Shown: piece after piece, positions 51,196-61,300 of the stretch
How the letters are laid out: every line of letters starts with the position of its first letter
Position numbering within the stretch: the first letter of the stretch is position 1
NCBI GenBank assembly: GCA_018350325.1
Contig: JAEVLN010000010.1
Coordinates: 1,302,001-1,366,000 of the forward strand
Direction of reading: 5' to 3'
DNA from: Globodera rostochiensis
Lineage: Eukaryota > Nematoda > Chromadorea > Rhabditida > Heteroderidae
Length of the DNA stretch: 64,000 nucleotides
Translations under genes and position numbers: made by a program
Notes under the pieces: generated by a model
Told to the model about the DNA's origin: nothing
Databases searched by the model: none
Seen by the model: only the letters and a program-made list of their open reading frames with translations

Positions 51196-51677
51196 GCACC
51201 TCTTTTTGTTTGAGTTCAACAAAGGTTCTAAGGCGTCGGAAGCATCTCAAAACATTTGTGCCGTGTACGGAGAAGGTGCAACGAATGAAAGGACTGCACA
51301 AAAATGGTTTGTGCGGTTTAGGGAGGGGGTTTTTGACCTCATAAACACACCGCACACTGGTCGGCGTTCGGCCTTTGATGAAGAGCGTTTGACCACACAC
51401 CGCCAACATGACAAAAATTGCACTCCAAGAGCTGGGCTGGGAAGTTTTGCCACATCCGCCCTATAGTCCGGATGTGGCTCCAAGCGACTACCACCTTTTC
51501 AGGTCCCTGTCCAATGCCCTCTCTGGAGTGACCCTCGAAAATGCCGCGGCACTCCAAAATTGGCTTGATGAATTCTTTGCCTCAAAACCACCGGCTTTTT
51601 ACAAAAGGGGAATCGAAAAACTGCCTGGGCGTTGGGAGGAGATCGTGAACAATGCGGGGGAATATATTATTGATTGA
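51196..51677 (+). pseudogene. Internally deleted mariner transposase
   Basis: The first part (about 51200-51395) matches the N-terminal helix-turn-helix part of mariner transposases (YGEGATNERTAQKWFVRFRE, then a TGRRS-type linker). The second (about 51409-51677, in another frame) matches the C-terminal end, with PHPPYSPDVAPSDYHLFRSL holding the third catalytic Asp and ending EYIID before TGA. The middle with the first two catalytic Asp is missing, so it cannot be active. No clear terminal repeats are seen; GTGTCGAA repeats lie close on the left. Confidence 0.85.
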
Positions 51678-51750
51678 TTCGGTGTCCCTTTTTGTTATTT
51701 CGTGCAATATAAAATGTGAAAAAAAACCGACAGCACTTATTACTCAACCC

Positions 51751-52319
51751 AATAGTTTTAAAAATTCAGAATATATGTTTTCTAGAGTGAAATAATGCGT
51801 AGAGCACGAATCCGAGCTCGGAATTTGCTTAAGTCGAACCCCGAACCCGAATTCAAAATTTTTCGAAATTTGAATTAATGATTTTTTTATGCATTTAACC
51901 CAACCAAAGCGAGTGGAAATTGCGACAAAAGTGCACAAAAATGTTAGCAACAACAAAACAAAAATAATTCAATTGTTAGTGGGGTAGAAATGTGCAATTT
52001 GTGACAAAATAATGGACCCACCACGGACATATCTTCGCGAAGTTGGAAAAAGGGTTGCTTGGGTTTTGTCTTCAATCAATTCAAGGATCTCGCAAAGGAA
52101 TTGAATCGCATTTTCGTTGGTGTTAATTCGTTCAAAAAGTTCAAATAGATTCATACTTGATGCAAAAAATTGGTCAAACCAGAAAAATCATTAATTCAAA
52201 TTTCGAAAAATGCTCGAATTCGGGTTCGGGGTTCGACTTTTGCAAAATCCGATCTCGGATTCGTGCTCTACGCATTATTTCACTCTAGAAAACATATATT
52301 CTGAATTTTTAAAACTATT
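51751..52319. mobile_element. Fold-back element with arms of about 130 bp
   Basis: The left arm from 51751 (AATAGTTTTAAAAATTCAGA ... TCTAGAGTGAAATAATGCG ... GAACCCCGAACCCGAATTC) is repeated in inverse order up to 52319. The unique centre of about 300 bp holds a minus-strand ATG frame (52154-51969, starting MNLFELFERINTNENAIQFL) of unknown nature. Part of an arm recurs at 52799-52865. Confidence 0.7.
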
Positions 52320-52879
52320 TTTCGCCGGGACCCGAAAAAAATGTCCGAGTGTCGAACAGAACAAAAAATGTCCGAGTGTGGAAAGTCCCAGTGTCGAAAA
52401 GTCTGAGTGTCGAATAGTTCAAATACTATCCGAGTGTCGAACAGAACAAAAAATGCCCGAGTTCGAAAGTCCCAATGTCGAAAAGTCTGAGTGTCGAATA
52501 GTTCAAATACCGACCGAGTCTCGAATTCTAATTTTAGCGAGTGGAGTTTGAGATCGGAAACCCACCACAAAGTGCGAGGTACCCTGGTATGAATGCGTTG
52601 GTGAGGGCTAATAAATTTAGTGTTATGTTTTTTAATTAGGATTCCGATTTTGTTAAAAGAAGACGGGAGATGAGTATATTGGCGGTGTGAGTCATTAGGG
52701 AAATAACCATCTTTAGGGGTGCATTTTTCGGGTAACGGTATGGAATTGGGGTCCCGAGGAAAATTTTAAAAAAATTTTTTGAATGTTTAAAATTTTAATA
52801 GAGTTAAAATATGCGTAGAACACGAATCCGAGCTCGGCTCGGATTTTGCGAATGTCGAACCTTGAATTAGAACATCTCG

Positions 52880-53075
52880 GATTCGTTTCGGCACTGGGAC
52901 CTTCTCTGGTTTATTCGGCACTCGGACATTGTTTGTTCTGTTCGACACTCGGATAGTATTTGCACTATTCGACACTCAGACTTTTCGACACTGGGACTTT
53001 CGACACTCGGGCATTTTTAGTTCGGACTGTATTTGGTTTATTCGACACTCTGACTATTCGACACTCGGACCGGTA
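52880..53075. repeat. Inverted copy of the GTGTCGAA minisatellite
   Basis: TTCGACACTCGGAC words, the reverse complement of the 50800-51195 repeat. Together they frame the mariner relic and the fold-back element from both sides. Confidence 0.7.
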
Positions 53076-53079
53076 GCCT

Positions 53080-53493
53080 TAATTTTGGAAAAGAATTTTT
53101 TAAATGCTCAAAAAATTCAAAAAGATTTTTGTTTGGAATTGAGCAATGGAAAAAGCATTGAAAAGGCGCGGAAAAGATTGAAAATATGCTCATAAAATTG
53201 GTTAATTCAAAAATCGCTGGAAGCAAATCAAAATAGTTTCAAAACAAATGTAAGTATTGAAAAAAGAATTATTCAAAAACTTTTCAAATGAAACTTTTGG
53301 GAAATGTTGGCCTAAATGGAGCATTGGCATCCGTTTATTTGCTCCGACAAAAACGTACCAATTTTCTTGATTATGGATGTTGGATTATTTTTAATCCGGA
53401 CAGCTCAATTCAAAGAAAACTGCTCGAACTTCTTCAACACAAACACACCGAACACAATTCAATTGGTTTCTGTTCAGCCTTAGCTTTTCAATG
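53080..53493 (+). pseudogene. Fragment of a helical plus kinase-like gene
   Basis: At 53130-53215 the frame ELSNGKSIEKARK matches the better kept ELSKGKSIKKAVENIENM at about 58775. At 53288-53493 an ATG frame reads LLGNVGLNGALASVYLLRQK, similar to a kinase glycine loop, then unrelated sequence to TGA. Frameshifts between the pieces and a missing catalytic core mark it as a fragment. It is on the opposite strand to the kinase C-lobe pieces nearby. Confidence 0.5.
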
Positions 53494-54049
53494 ATGGCTA
53501 TTAATTAGTGTTCACTTTGTTTCAATTATTTCGTTAATCTTCGACTTTTTAGGGCCTAATTATGTGGAAATTGTAGTCATGGTTCTTTTTATCCTTTTAG
53601 GAATTTTCTCGGAAATTTCTTTAAATGTTTCATATTATTTTTTAGAAAACTTTCACATTTTGATCTACAGGCATAAAAAGGGCATTAGTGTATGAGTTTT
53701 TTGTACGTTTAGAATATCGATTAAGATTTTGATTGGGCTACCAATTAAAAATTTAATTGATTAAAATTGATTAATATGCTGCATTGATAACCGCATTATA
53801 AATGTTTTTATAGTCATTGGACCGCTTGACTACCACCGGATCAATGTTGAACACTGGAGTCATCAACAGAAATTCAATTAAAAACCGGTTTTTGAATCGC
53901 AACGGCTTGGGGAAAAGTTAGACTTAGTGGGTTCGTTAGGCTTAGGCCTAGCCACCCTGGCTTAGGGTTCGTTAGACTTAGGCCTAAGCTTAATAAACCC
54001 TAACCTATGGTGGCATAGGCCTAGCCTGACGAAGCATCTAAGTCTAACT

Positions 54050-54740
54050 TTTCCTCAAGCCTCTTTTTACTTAATTTTGAAAAAAAAAGATAATCCATTG
54101 GCAAAGCTCTGGGCCACTTGTTTTCAACCTTTTTTGGCGGCTTAGTCCAAACTCCCGTGCCCAATTAGGGAATTCGCATTTTCCATCCAAAAAATCCTTA
54201 ATCCCTTTTGCAGTTGGTCTATGTTGAGGGTTGCTACTGAGGCAAGCCTACAAAATTAATAACAATTGAAAACAAACAAATTTTATATTTAAAAATTTGC
54301 CTCCACAATTAATAACTGACCTCAATGACTCGATGCTTTTCGATCGAGATGCTTCGAAATTCTCGATCGAACTCTCGATCGGCCTCAAGTCCGATTTCTA
54401 ATTTTAAATATAAATGACTATTTTTTGTACGTTTAGAATATCGATTAAAACTTTGATTGGGCTACCAATTAAAATTTAAATTGATTAATATGCTGCACCT
54501 ATTCAGGTTGATCACCGCATTATAAATGTTTGAACACTGGAGTCATCGACAGAATTTCAATTAACATCATGCCAATTGCCCAAATGTTCGACTTTGATGA
54601 AACCTAGATAAATAATTTTGATGGAAAATTAAATTAGTTAAATTTTCATTTTTATAATTATTATATGAATACGAACGGGATTAACTGGTTCATTTTCTTC
54701 AACAACTTCGCACAACTCGACATTTGCGCCGCAGACATTT
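54050..54740 (-). pseudogene. Decayed kinase C-lobe fragment in the B/C spacer
   Basis: On the minus strand, 54620-54540 carries SSKSNIWAIGMML-like sequence (subdomain IX), and 54260-54080 carries the CLSSNPQHRPTAKGIKDFL exon. Sequence between them has been replaced by GATCGA hairpin words. It is the sister of 60100-60990, with a truncated middle exon. Confidence 0.55.
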
Positions 54741-55135
54741 CGCCGTAAGGCAAATTATACATTTACGCCGCAGACATTTCGCCTAAGGCAAATTAGACAT
54801 TTGCGCCGCAGACATTTCGCCTAAGGCAAATTAGACATTTGCGCCGCAGAATGTCGCCGTAAGGCAAAAATTAGACATTTGCGCCGCAGACATTTCGCCG
54901 TAAAGCAAAAATTAGACATTTGCGCCGCAGACATTTCGCCGTAAGGCAAAAATTAGACATTTGCGCCGCAGGCATTTCGCCGTAAGGCAAAAATTAGACA
55001 TTTGCGCCGCAGACATTTCGCCGTAAGGCAAATTATACATTTACGCCGCAGACATTTCGCCTAAGGCAAATTAGACATTTGCGCCGCAGAATGTCGCCGT
55101 AAGGCAAAAATTAGACATTTGCGCCGCAGGCTTGA
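54725..55135. repeat. 41-bp tandem array, about 10 units
   Basis: Units of ACATTTGCGCCGCAGACATT, TCGCCGTAAGGCAAAAATTA, G, some shortened. The first unit continues the presumed kinase-like exon at 54665-54725 (CAACAACTTCGCACAACTCG), so the array seems to have grown from an exon end. A second array is at 60985-61300 and a one-unit relic at 47040. Confidence 0.85.
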
Positions 55136-55698
55136 TTAAATAACAATTTTAAAGTACCTACCTACTTTTTAAGCTCCAAAATAGCATTTATTTTCAAAAA
55201 TTTTGAATTTGTCAACCAAGCTCTGCATTATAAAAAATCTGGTCCCGCGTTTCGGTTGTTGGTTGACCCCCCCCCCCTTATTTAGATGCTCATAATCAAC
55301 CGGTTTCATTATCCCAAAATAATATAATTATTTATGTTGGATCCAATGATAAATAGCCATTTTTAATCATTTGGCACTTTTTTGCCTGTATTTGGCCTAA
55401 TTTTGGAATCTTTGGTTTAAGTCAATTTGGGAATGCCTCAAAAACAGCTGATTTTATGTAAATAAAATCCGCAAAAATTGTAACCTTTTAGCTCTAATTT
55501 CTTTTACAAATTTTTAATCTTTCATTTAAAATATAAAAAAATACGAAAAAAGCATAATTTATCCCCGAAAGTTTAAAAGACAAAACATAACAAATCCCAT
55601 GAAAGTTTCCCAAAAATTTCGTAAATTCCTCAACAAATTCTTTCATCCCATGAAAGTTTCCCAAAAATTTCGCAAATTTCCTCAACAAAATTCTTTCA

Positions 55699-57722
55699 TC
55701 AAATCTTTCCGATGCAAAACGTCTTCGCCTTCTCCAACTCAGCATTGAGAATCACAATGAAATCAAAAGCATTTTTGTCATCATTTTCAGTGCCCTTTCT
55801 TTCAATTGCCATCAATTCTTTATAATTTTGCTGAATTTTTTTAAAATTCTCCAAAGTTTGCAATTTCGGCATTAATTTATCCAATTTGAAATGATCATAA
55901 TTTTTACTTTGAATTATATTCATTAATTCATGATCCTCTTCTGTTTCTTTACGCTCTTTTACCAAATCTGTTTATTGTATAAATTAAAATTTGTTTTTTT
56001 ATAACTTAAATTGAATAGAAAACTATTTAGTGATATTGATCCTATTATGCAACAAAAAACGTTGTTTTAATAATTTTTTTTCTTCAAAAATTTGGTGTTT
56101 AATGATAAACATACATAATATTATGCATGTATATTATTAAACAGGGCTCGGATTCGTACCTGAATGGCAAGTACCGTAATTGAAAATCGATCCCCGCTTT
56201 CAAGAATGTACTTGACAATAACCATTATGTACTTGAAAATCAATATACTTGTACTTGAACTTAATGTTGAGTCGATCCGAGCCCTGATATTAAATATACA
56301 AAACCAACCATTCCACAGTTCGTTTTTTTGGTCAAAGCGTTCAATAATCCTTCCAAAGTAGCCCAATCTTTTTTTCGAACAGAAATAAACGTATTTGAAC
56401 GTTTTTAATGTAATTAATAGTTCTTTAAAATAAAATGAGAATTTATTATTGAAACTAGAATAAATTTAAACGTTTAAAATTTTAGTACTAGCCTTTGTAT
56501 GGGTTCCAATTCACATGGACAGCCTCCGCAAAATGGAGAAAATCTTGATACTCATTAATTTTACGGACGACGTCGTTTTTATTACAATATTTGCTATATT
56601 CATCCTCCAATTGATGAAATTCACCCAACTTTTGCTCCAATTCTGTAGAAAACTTGGCTTCTACAAAATAATCACTCGAATTTGGCGATTTCTTCACACG
56701 GTTCATCAATTGCAACATAAAATTCACTAAGTTACAATAATGCTCAACTTTAAAATTCACCTGAAGAGTTTAATTATTAATTTGTATTCCAAAAATTGCT
56801 TTATTAAATTACAACAAAAATGATTTCACTTTGTAAAAGTCAGAGATTGGTCCGAATCGGTAAAAGTGATCAAGGACTAAGTAATAAATGTCCTTTATAT
56901 TTGGAACAGCAAAATTGCTGTGTAGGTCAAATTCAATTTTTTTTGCCAAAATTAATATGCCAAATGGCGTCAATTCAATTTCCGATAATTTCAAAAGAAA
57001 ATTGAAATTTTCTAAAAAGAAAAATAATTTAAAAAAACTTTTTGTATATTACTTTTGCTTTCTGCTGAAATGTCCGTATTCAAGCTGATTGAAGAAATTT
57101 CGCCGGTTGAATGGCCTAATTTTCCAGTGTTATTATTTGAATAATTGGGCAAAATGCCGAAGGAATACATTCTAAATGTATAAAATTCATTAAAAATTTA
57201 AATATAATTTTACATTGGCGGCGTTTCGCTTTGATCTTCGCTTGAACATTTATAAGCTGCCAAAAATGCTTGAAGCTCATCATTATTCGGGCCAATCATT
57301 GCACAAATTCGAACGGCGACCGATAAAATCATCAAAAATGGTTTTTTTATATTTTCGGAATAATTTTTACCCTTTCGAATTTTTATTTTAAAAATTTTTA
57401 ATGCTTCTTTCATTTTGTCGGGATTTTCTTTTGCGCAAATCCATTTTCCGTTCTCTTCCGACCTTATAACGTTGTCTTTGATGGCAAATAAAATTTTGTC
57501 CAAAAAATCTTTTGCCTTTTCAATGCAAATTTCAAAAGGATTTTGATTGGTAAAATGTTGGAGTATTTTATAGGCGCCTTCATTTCGAATTGTTTCATCG
57601 TCCGATGCCAATTCTGCCTCTATGTTTGCGTTTTTTGGCTGACGATTCCAAAATTTATCCATAGAATCAGTTGGATCAACCCAAAATGCGGTTGTAATAA
57701 GCATAAGCAATAGAAAAGACAT
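55699..57722 (-). CDS. Tandem secreted-protein family, copy C, about 486 aa
   Basis: Exons on the minus strand: 57722-57214, 57171-57053, 57011-56830, 56760-56493, 56422-56309, 55967-55699. All phases agree; stop TGA. The signal peptide is MSFLLLMLITTAFWVDPTDS. Exon 1 is 60 bases shorter than in copy A, in frame, losing part of the charged helical region before the conserved KKPFLMILSVAVRICAMIG. Exons 4 to 6 are nearest to copy A, including the shared DHFKLDKLMPKLQTLENFKK stretch in exon 6, which suggests recent duplication or gene conversion between A and C. The exon 4 GC donor is kept. Function unknown. Confidence 0.86.
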
Positions 57723-57779
57723 TTTTAAAAATTATAAAATAAAATGTATATTATGAAAATAAGTGAGAATTTATATGAA

Positions 57780-58090
57780 AAGTTTTTGCTCTTTTTGGCA
57801 TGCGCCGTTATTATAAGAAATATTGCTAATTCTCTATCTATAAAATAGTAATGTCATTCTTTCTATTGATTTTAGCATATGCCATTATTATAGGAATATT
57901 GCTATTTTCTATCTATAAAATAGTAATGACATTCTTTCTGTTGAGCGTTGTAATTTGCCCTTTTGGCATGTGACATTATTATATGAATATTGCTATTTTC
58001 TATTAAAATAGTAATGTCATTCTTCTATTGATTTTGACATGCGCCATTATTATATGAATATTGCTAATTTACTTTCTATAAAATCGTAAA
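57780..58090. repeat. Upstream minisatellite of copy C (about 4 units)
   Basis: Units of TTGGCATGCGCCGTTATTATAA ... TAGTAATGTCATTC-type sequence between the ATG of copy C and the shared ACCCCATAACCCGGCAAAG block. Same family as upstream of A and B, in different copy number. Confidence 0.72.
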
Positions 58091-58274
58091 GTAACTTTTT
58101 TGAAATCACCCCATAACCCGGCAAAGTCAGGTTTTTAGGTCAAAATGAAGTTCCTGCTATGGCCTCTTGCAGACAATAATTTCGCTCACTTTGAATGGAC
58201 AAAAATGGAACGCAACAAAATGCCAAAAAGGTTTAGAAAAAAGTTTAATTATTTAAAATTAAATATTAAATTGA

Positions 58275-59040
58275 AAATTCAGATTGGATCGCAACGGTAA
58301 ATGATTTGATTGACTCGGCTCAAAAAGCTTTTTCTGCTTCTGATCGTCAACTCTCTGATGAATAATTGCAAAAGTATATTCATGGCGTTTTGTGCTGCGA
58401 AACATTTGAAATTAAATTTAAAAATATTCCGTATTTTTCCTTATATTTGAAACCCCTCTCTAATTGTACCCCCCCCCCCCCCCCCCCTCCCTCCCAAGCC
58501 GTGAACTTTTAAAATTAAATTATTTACCTACCTAAGTCCCAAAGCGTAAACTTGGAAATTTAGTTTGACGCTTCTGAGAAATAGATAAATTAACAAATCA
58601 TAATAATAAGTTTTTAAGCTTTTATTAATAAGTAGGAAACAGAAAAACTTGTATTTCAGTGAGAAATCGGGATTTATACGGCCAAAAATTATTGTACTAC
58701 AGTACTCCCTACGCACGGTGTCCATGTAAAGTTGTGCAGAATTTTTTCAATGCTCAAAAAATTCATGTTAGGAATTGAGCAAAGGAAAAAGCATTAAAAA
58801 GGCTGTTGAAAACATTGAAAATATGGCCATAAAATTTGTTGAAGAATTGGCGCATGATAAAAATATAAAGAAAAATATTCAAAACTCGCTGGAAGCAAAT
58901 CTTCTTTGTAAATTTCTTGTGTTATTTATTTGTTATTTTTAGCTTTAAAAGTGGAAAATTTTGGCAAAAATGGAGCATTGTCATCCGTTTATGAGCATCG
59001 GCAAAAACGTAACAATTTCCGAGCAAATTATGTGAGCAGG
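58275..59040 (+). pseudogene. Fragments of the helical plus kinase-like gene
   Basis: Three coding-like pieces in order: 58283-58363 (DWIATVNDLIDSAQKAFSAS, ended by TAA), 58771-58910 (ELSKGKSIKKAVENIENM, then a helical stretch to NSLEANL), and 58950-59030 (FGKNGALSSVYEHRQKR, glycine-loop-like). The first two are separated by a poly-C tract (58469-58487). Compare 53080-53493 and 41490-41560. I read them as exons of one dispersed gene now broken up. Confidence 0.5.
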
Positions 59041-59138
59041 ATAAAATGTGTAGTTCTTATTATTGTGTAAGGATTTGTGTGTTCCGCTGGTTGGAAGCGA
59101 ACGGTTAAAACGCCTATGGCGGGGGCAAAAGATCATCC

Positions 59139-59211
59139 ACACCGGTAGCTCAGATGGAAGAGCTACCCACGGATTGGGTGGAGGACGTGGGTTCGAGTCC
59201 CACCCGGGGCT
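59139..59211 (+). tRNA. tRNA-like sequence, probably degenerate
   Basis: 73 bases with a good D arm (GCTC-AGATGGAA-GAGC) and a perfect T arm (GTGGG-TTCGAGT-CCCAC), so the internal promoter boxes are near consensus (TAGCTCAGATGG and GGTTCGAGTCC). The acceptor stem ACACCGG/CCGGGGC has two mismatches, the anticodon loop ACGGATT lacks U33 and position 26 is missing. The anticodon would be GGA, but this is unsafe. A tRNA pseudogene or the head of a tRNA-derived SINE is as likely as a working gene. Confidence 0.4.
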
Positions 59212-59499
59212 AACATTTTGCCTATTCTTTACTATTGTCACAATTTTTCTTGCTTTTTGAATTCGGATTATTATTCATACCATGCGTGATTCAAATTTAA
59301 CTTTCTGGTACATTTGTCATCTTTGTTGTATTATTTTTAATCTGGGAACCCTATATCAATGAGGAATTCTCTGACTTCTTCAACACAAACCGACCATTTT
59401 CACTTCAAAATTTGGAAAGTTCAAAGATAGAGAACTAAAATTGTAAATCGATAATTTTTGGACCAATTTTTAACAAATTTCGTTAAAATCGTCATAAAA

Positions 59500-59825
59500 T
59501 TTTCCCGGCGGCGCCTATCGGCGCCACCGGACCTCTCCCATTTTCCTAAAAAACTTCAAAAAATTGAGTTTTTTAAATTTTCGTTGCAAATCTCTTAACA
59601 AATTAAGCAAAAAGTTCAAAATTTCTCCCGGCGTCGCCTATCGGCACGACCGAGCCCCCGCATCTCCCTAGTCTCAATCACGTTTGGACCGTGATAAAAA
59701 TTAAACCCCAATTAAAAAACTTTTGATGACAATTTGGAAATTTTTTTTTCTCGATTTACAAAAATTATTTTGTTTAGCGGGAAGAGGGAGGTATTGGCGG
59801 TGCCGATAGGCGCCGCCGAGAAAAT
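59500..59825. repeat. Three copies of the dispersed GC-rich palindrome
   Basis: CCCGGCGGCGCCTATCGGCG (about 59503-59532), CCCGGCGTCGCCTATCGGCA (about 59626-59650) and the inverse GGCGGTGCCGATAGGCGCCG (59796-59815) lie within 330 bases of AT-rich DNA. Confidence 0.6.
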
Positions 59826-60099
59826 TTTTTAAAAATAGGCCAATTTTGTTTAAAAAATTTTTTCCGATTTTCCCGGTTAGTCCCGGTCCGACCGAAACGG
59901 GGTCCGAGATTTTTAATTTTTCAGAAACCTGGACCCTTATGGTCCAAAACAAAGATTTATAATTTAAAAAAAACCGGAATTTTATAAGAGAGAAATTAAT
60001 TCCCAAAATTGGACCCGTTCCCGGCCAACTCTAGTTACAATATGAAGAAATGATTTTGTTTGGTAAATTGAAATTTAAACAAACAAAATCAATCATTTA

Positions 60100-60995
60100 T
60101 AAATGAAAAAAATGATAATCCATTGGCAAAGCTCTGGGCCACTTGTTTTCAACCTTTTTTGGTGGCTTAACCCAAACTCCCGTGCCCAATTAGGGAATTC
60201 GCATTTTCCATCCAAAAAATCCTTAATCCCTTTTGCAGTTGGTCTATGTTGAGGGTTGCTACTGAGGCAAGCCTACAAAATTAATAAAAATTTGAAACAA
60301 ACAAATTTTATAATTTAAAATTTTGACTCCACAATTAATAACTGACCTCAATGATTTGGTAGAACTTAGGAAAATGCTGTTCCATCGTTTTGAGGTACAT
60401 TTTGTATGGCATGACAGGCTTTTGAACCTTTTTTTTGCGAATGGTATCTGTTAAAAATAATGGTTATTTTTGTAGAGATTGGGCCGCTCGGGATTCTTGA
60501 TCAAAATCTCGGTAAATAACAATCGAAAGTGTTCGAGATTCTCGATCGAAACCTCGATGCTTTTCGATTGAGATGGTTCGAAATTATCGATCGAACTCTC
60601 GACCGGCCTCAAGTCCGATTTCTAATTTTAAATATAAGTGACTATTTTTTGTACGTTTAGAATATCGATTAAGATTTTGATTGGGCTACCAATTAAAATT
60701 TAAATTGATTAAAATTGATTAATATGCTGCATTGATAACCGCATTATAAATGTTTTTATAGTCATTGGACCGCTTAACTACCACCCGGATCAATGTTGAA
60801 CAATGGAGTCCTCAACAGAAATTCAATTAACATCATGCCAATTGCCCAAATGTCCGACTTTGATGAAACCTACATAAATAATTTTGATGGAAAACTTAAT
60901 CAGTTAAATTTTCATTTTTATAATTATTATATGAATACGAACGGGATTAACTGGTTCATTTTCTTCAACAACTTCGCACAACTCGACATTTGCGC
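60100..60995 (-). pseudogene. Protein-kinase-like fragments, minus strand, C/D spacer
   Basis: Read on the minus strand: about 60995-60925 (SSCAKLLKKMNQLIPFVFI), then an exon from 60869 (VSSKSDIWAIGMMLIEFLLR), which fits kinase subdomain IX with the conserved Asp and Gly. A GATCGA hairpin element follows at about 60617-60473. Next are an exon at 60447-60347 (KPVMPYKMYLKTMEQHFPKF, YQIIE) and an exon from 60272 (ACLSSNPQHRPTAKGIKDFL), which fits subdomain XI with the conserved Arg. Splice sites around the last two are intact and in phase, so this is the best-kept copy. No catalytic loop is visible, so it is taken as a relic. Confidence 0.6.
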
Positions 60996-61300
60996 CGCAG
61001 ACATTTCGCCGTAAGGCAAATTATACATTTACGTTGCAGACATTTCGCCTAAGGCAAATTAGACATTTGCGACGCAGACATTTCGCCTAAGGCAAATTAG
61101 ACATTTGCGCCGCAGAATGTCGCCGTAAGGCAAAAATTAGACATTTGCGCCGCAGACATTTCGCCGTAAGGCAAAAATTAGACATTTGCGACGCAGACAT
61201 TTCGCCGTAAGGCAAAAATTAGACATTTGCACCGCAGACATATCGCCGTAAAGCAAAAATTAGACATTTTTGCCGAAGACATTTCGCCGTAAGGCAATTC
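60985..61300. repeat. 41-bp tandem array, C/D spacer
   Basis: About seven units of the same ACATTTGCGCCGCAGACATT, TCGCCGTAAGGC repeat as at 54725-55135, again starting at the end of the kinase-like fragment. Confidence 0.85.

Noticed and set aside
50794..52570. Long Phe/Asp/Thr-rich open frames around the mariner relic
   Set aside because: Pure translations of the GTGTCGAA minisatellite; stops are rare only because the repeat lacks them.
58981..59241. 86-codon minus-strand frame containing GWDSNPRPP
   Set aside because: This is the well-known false protein from the antisense strand of a tRNA; the tRNA-like sequence at 59139-59211 explains it.
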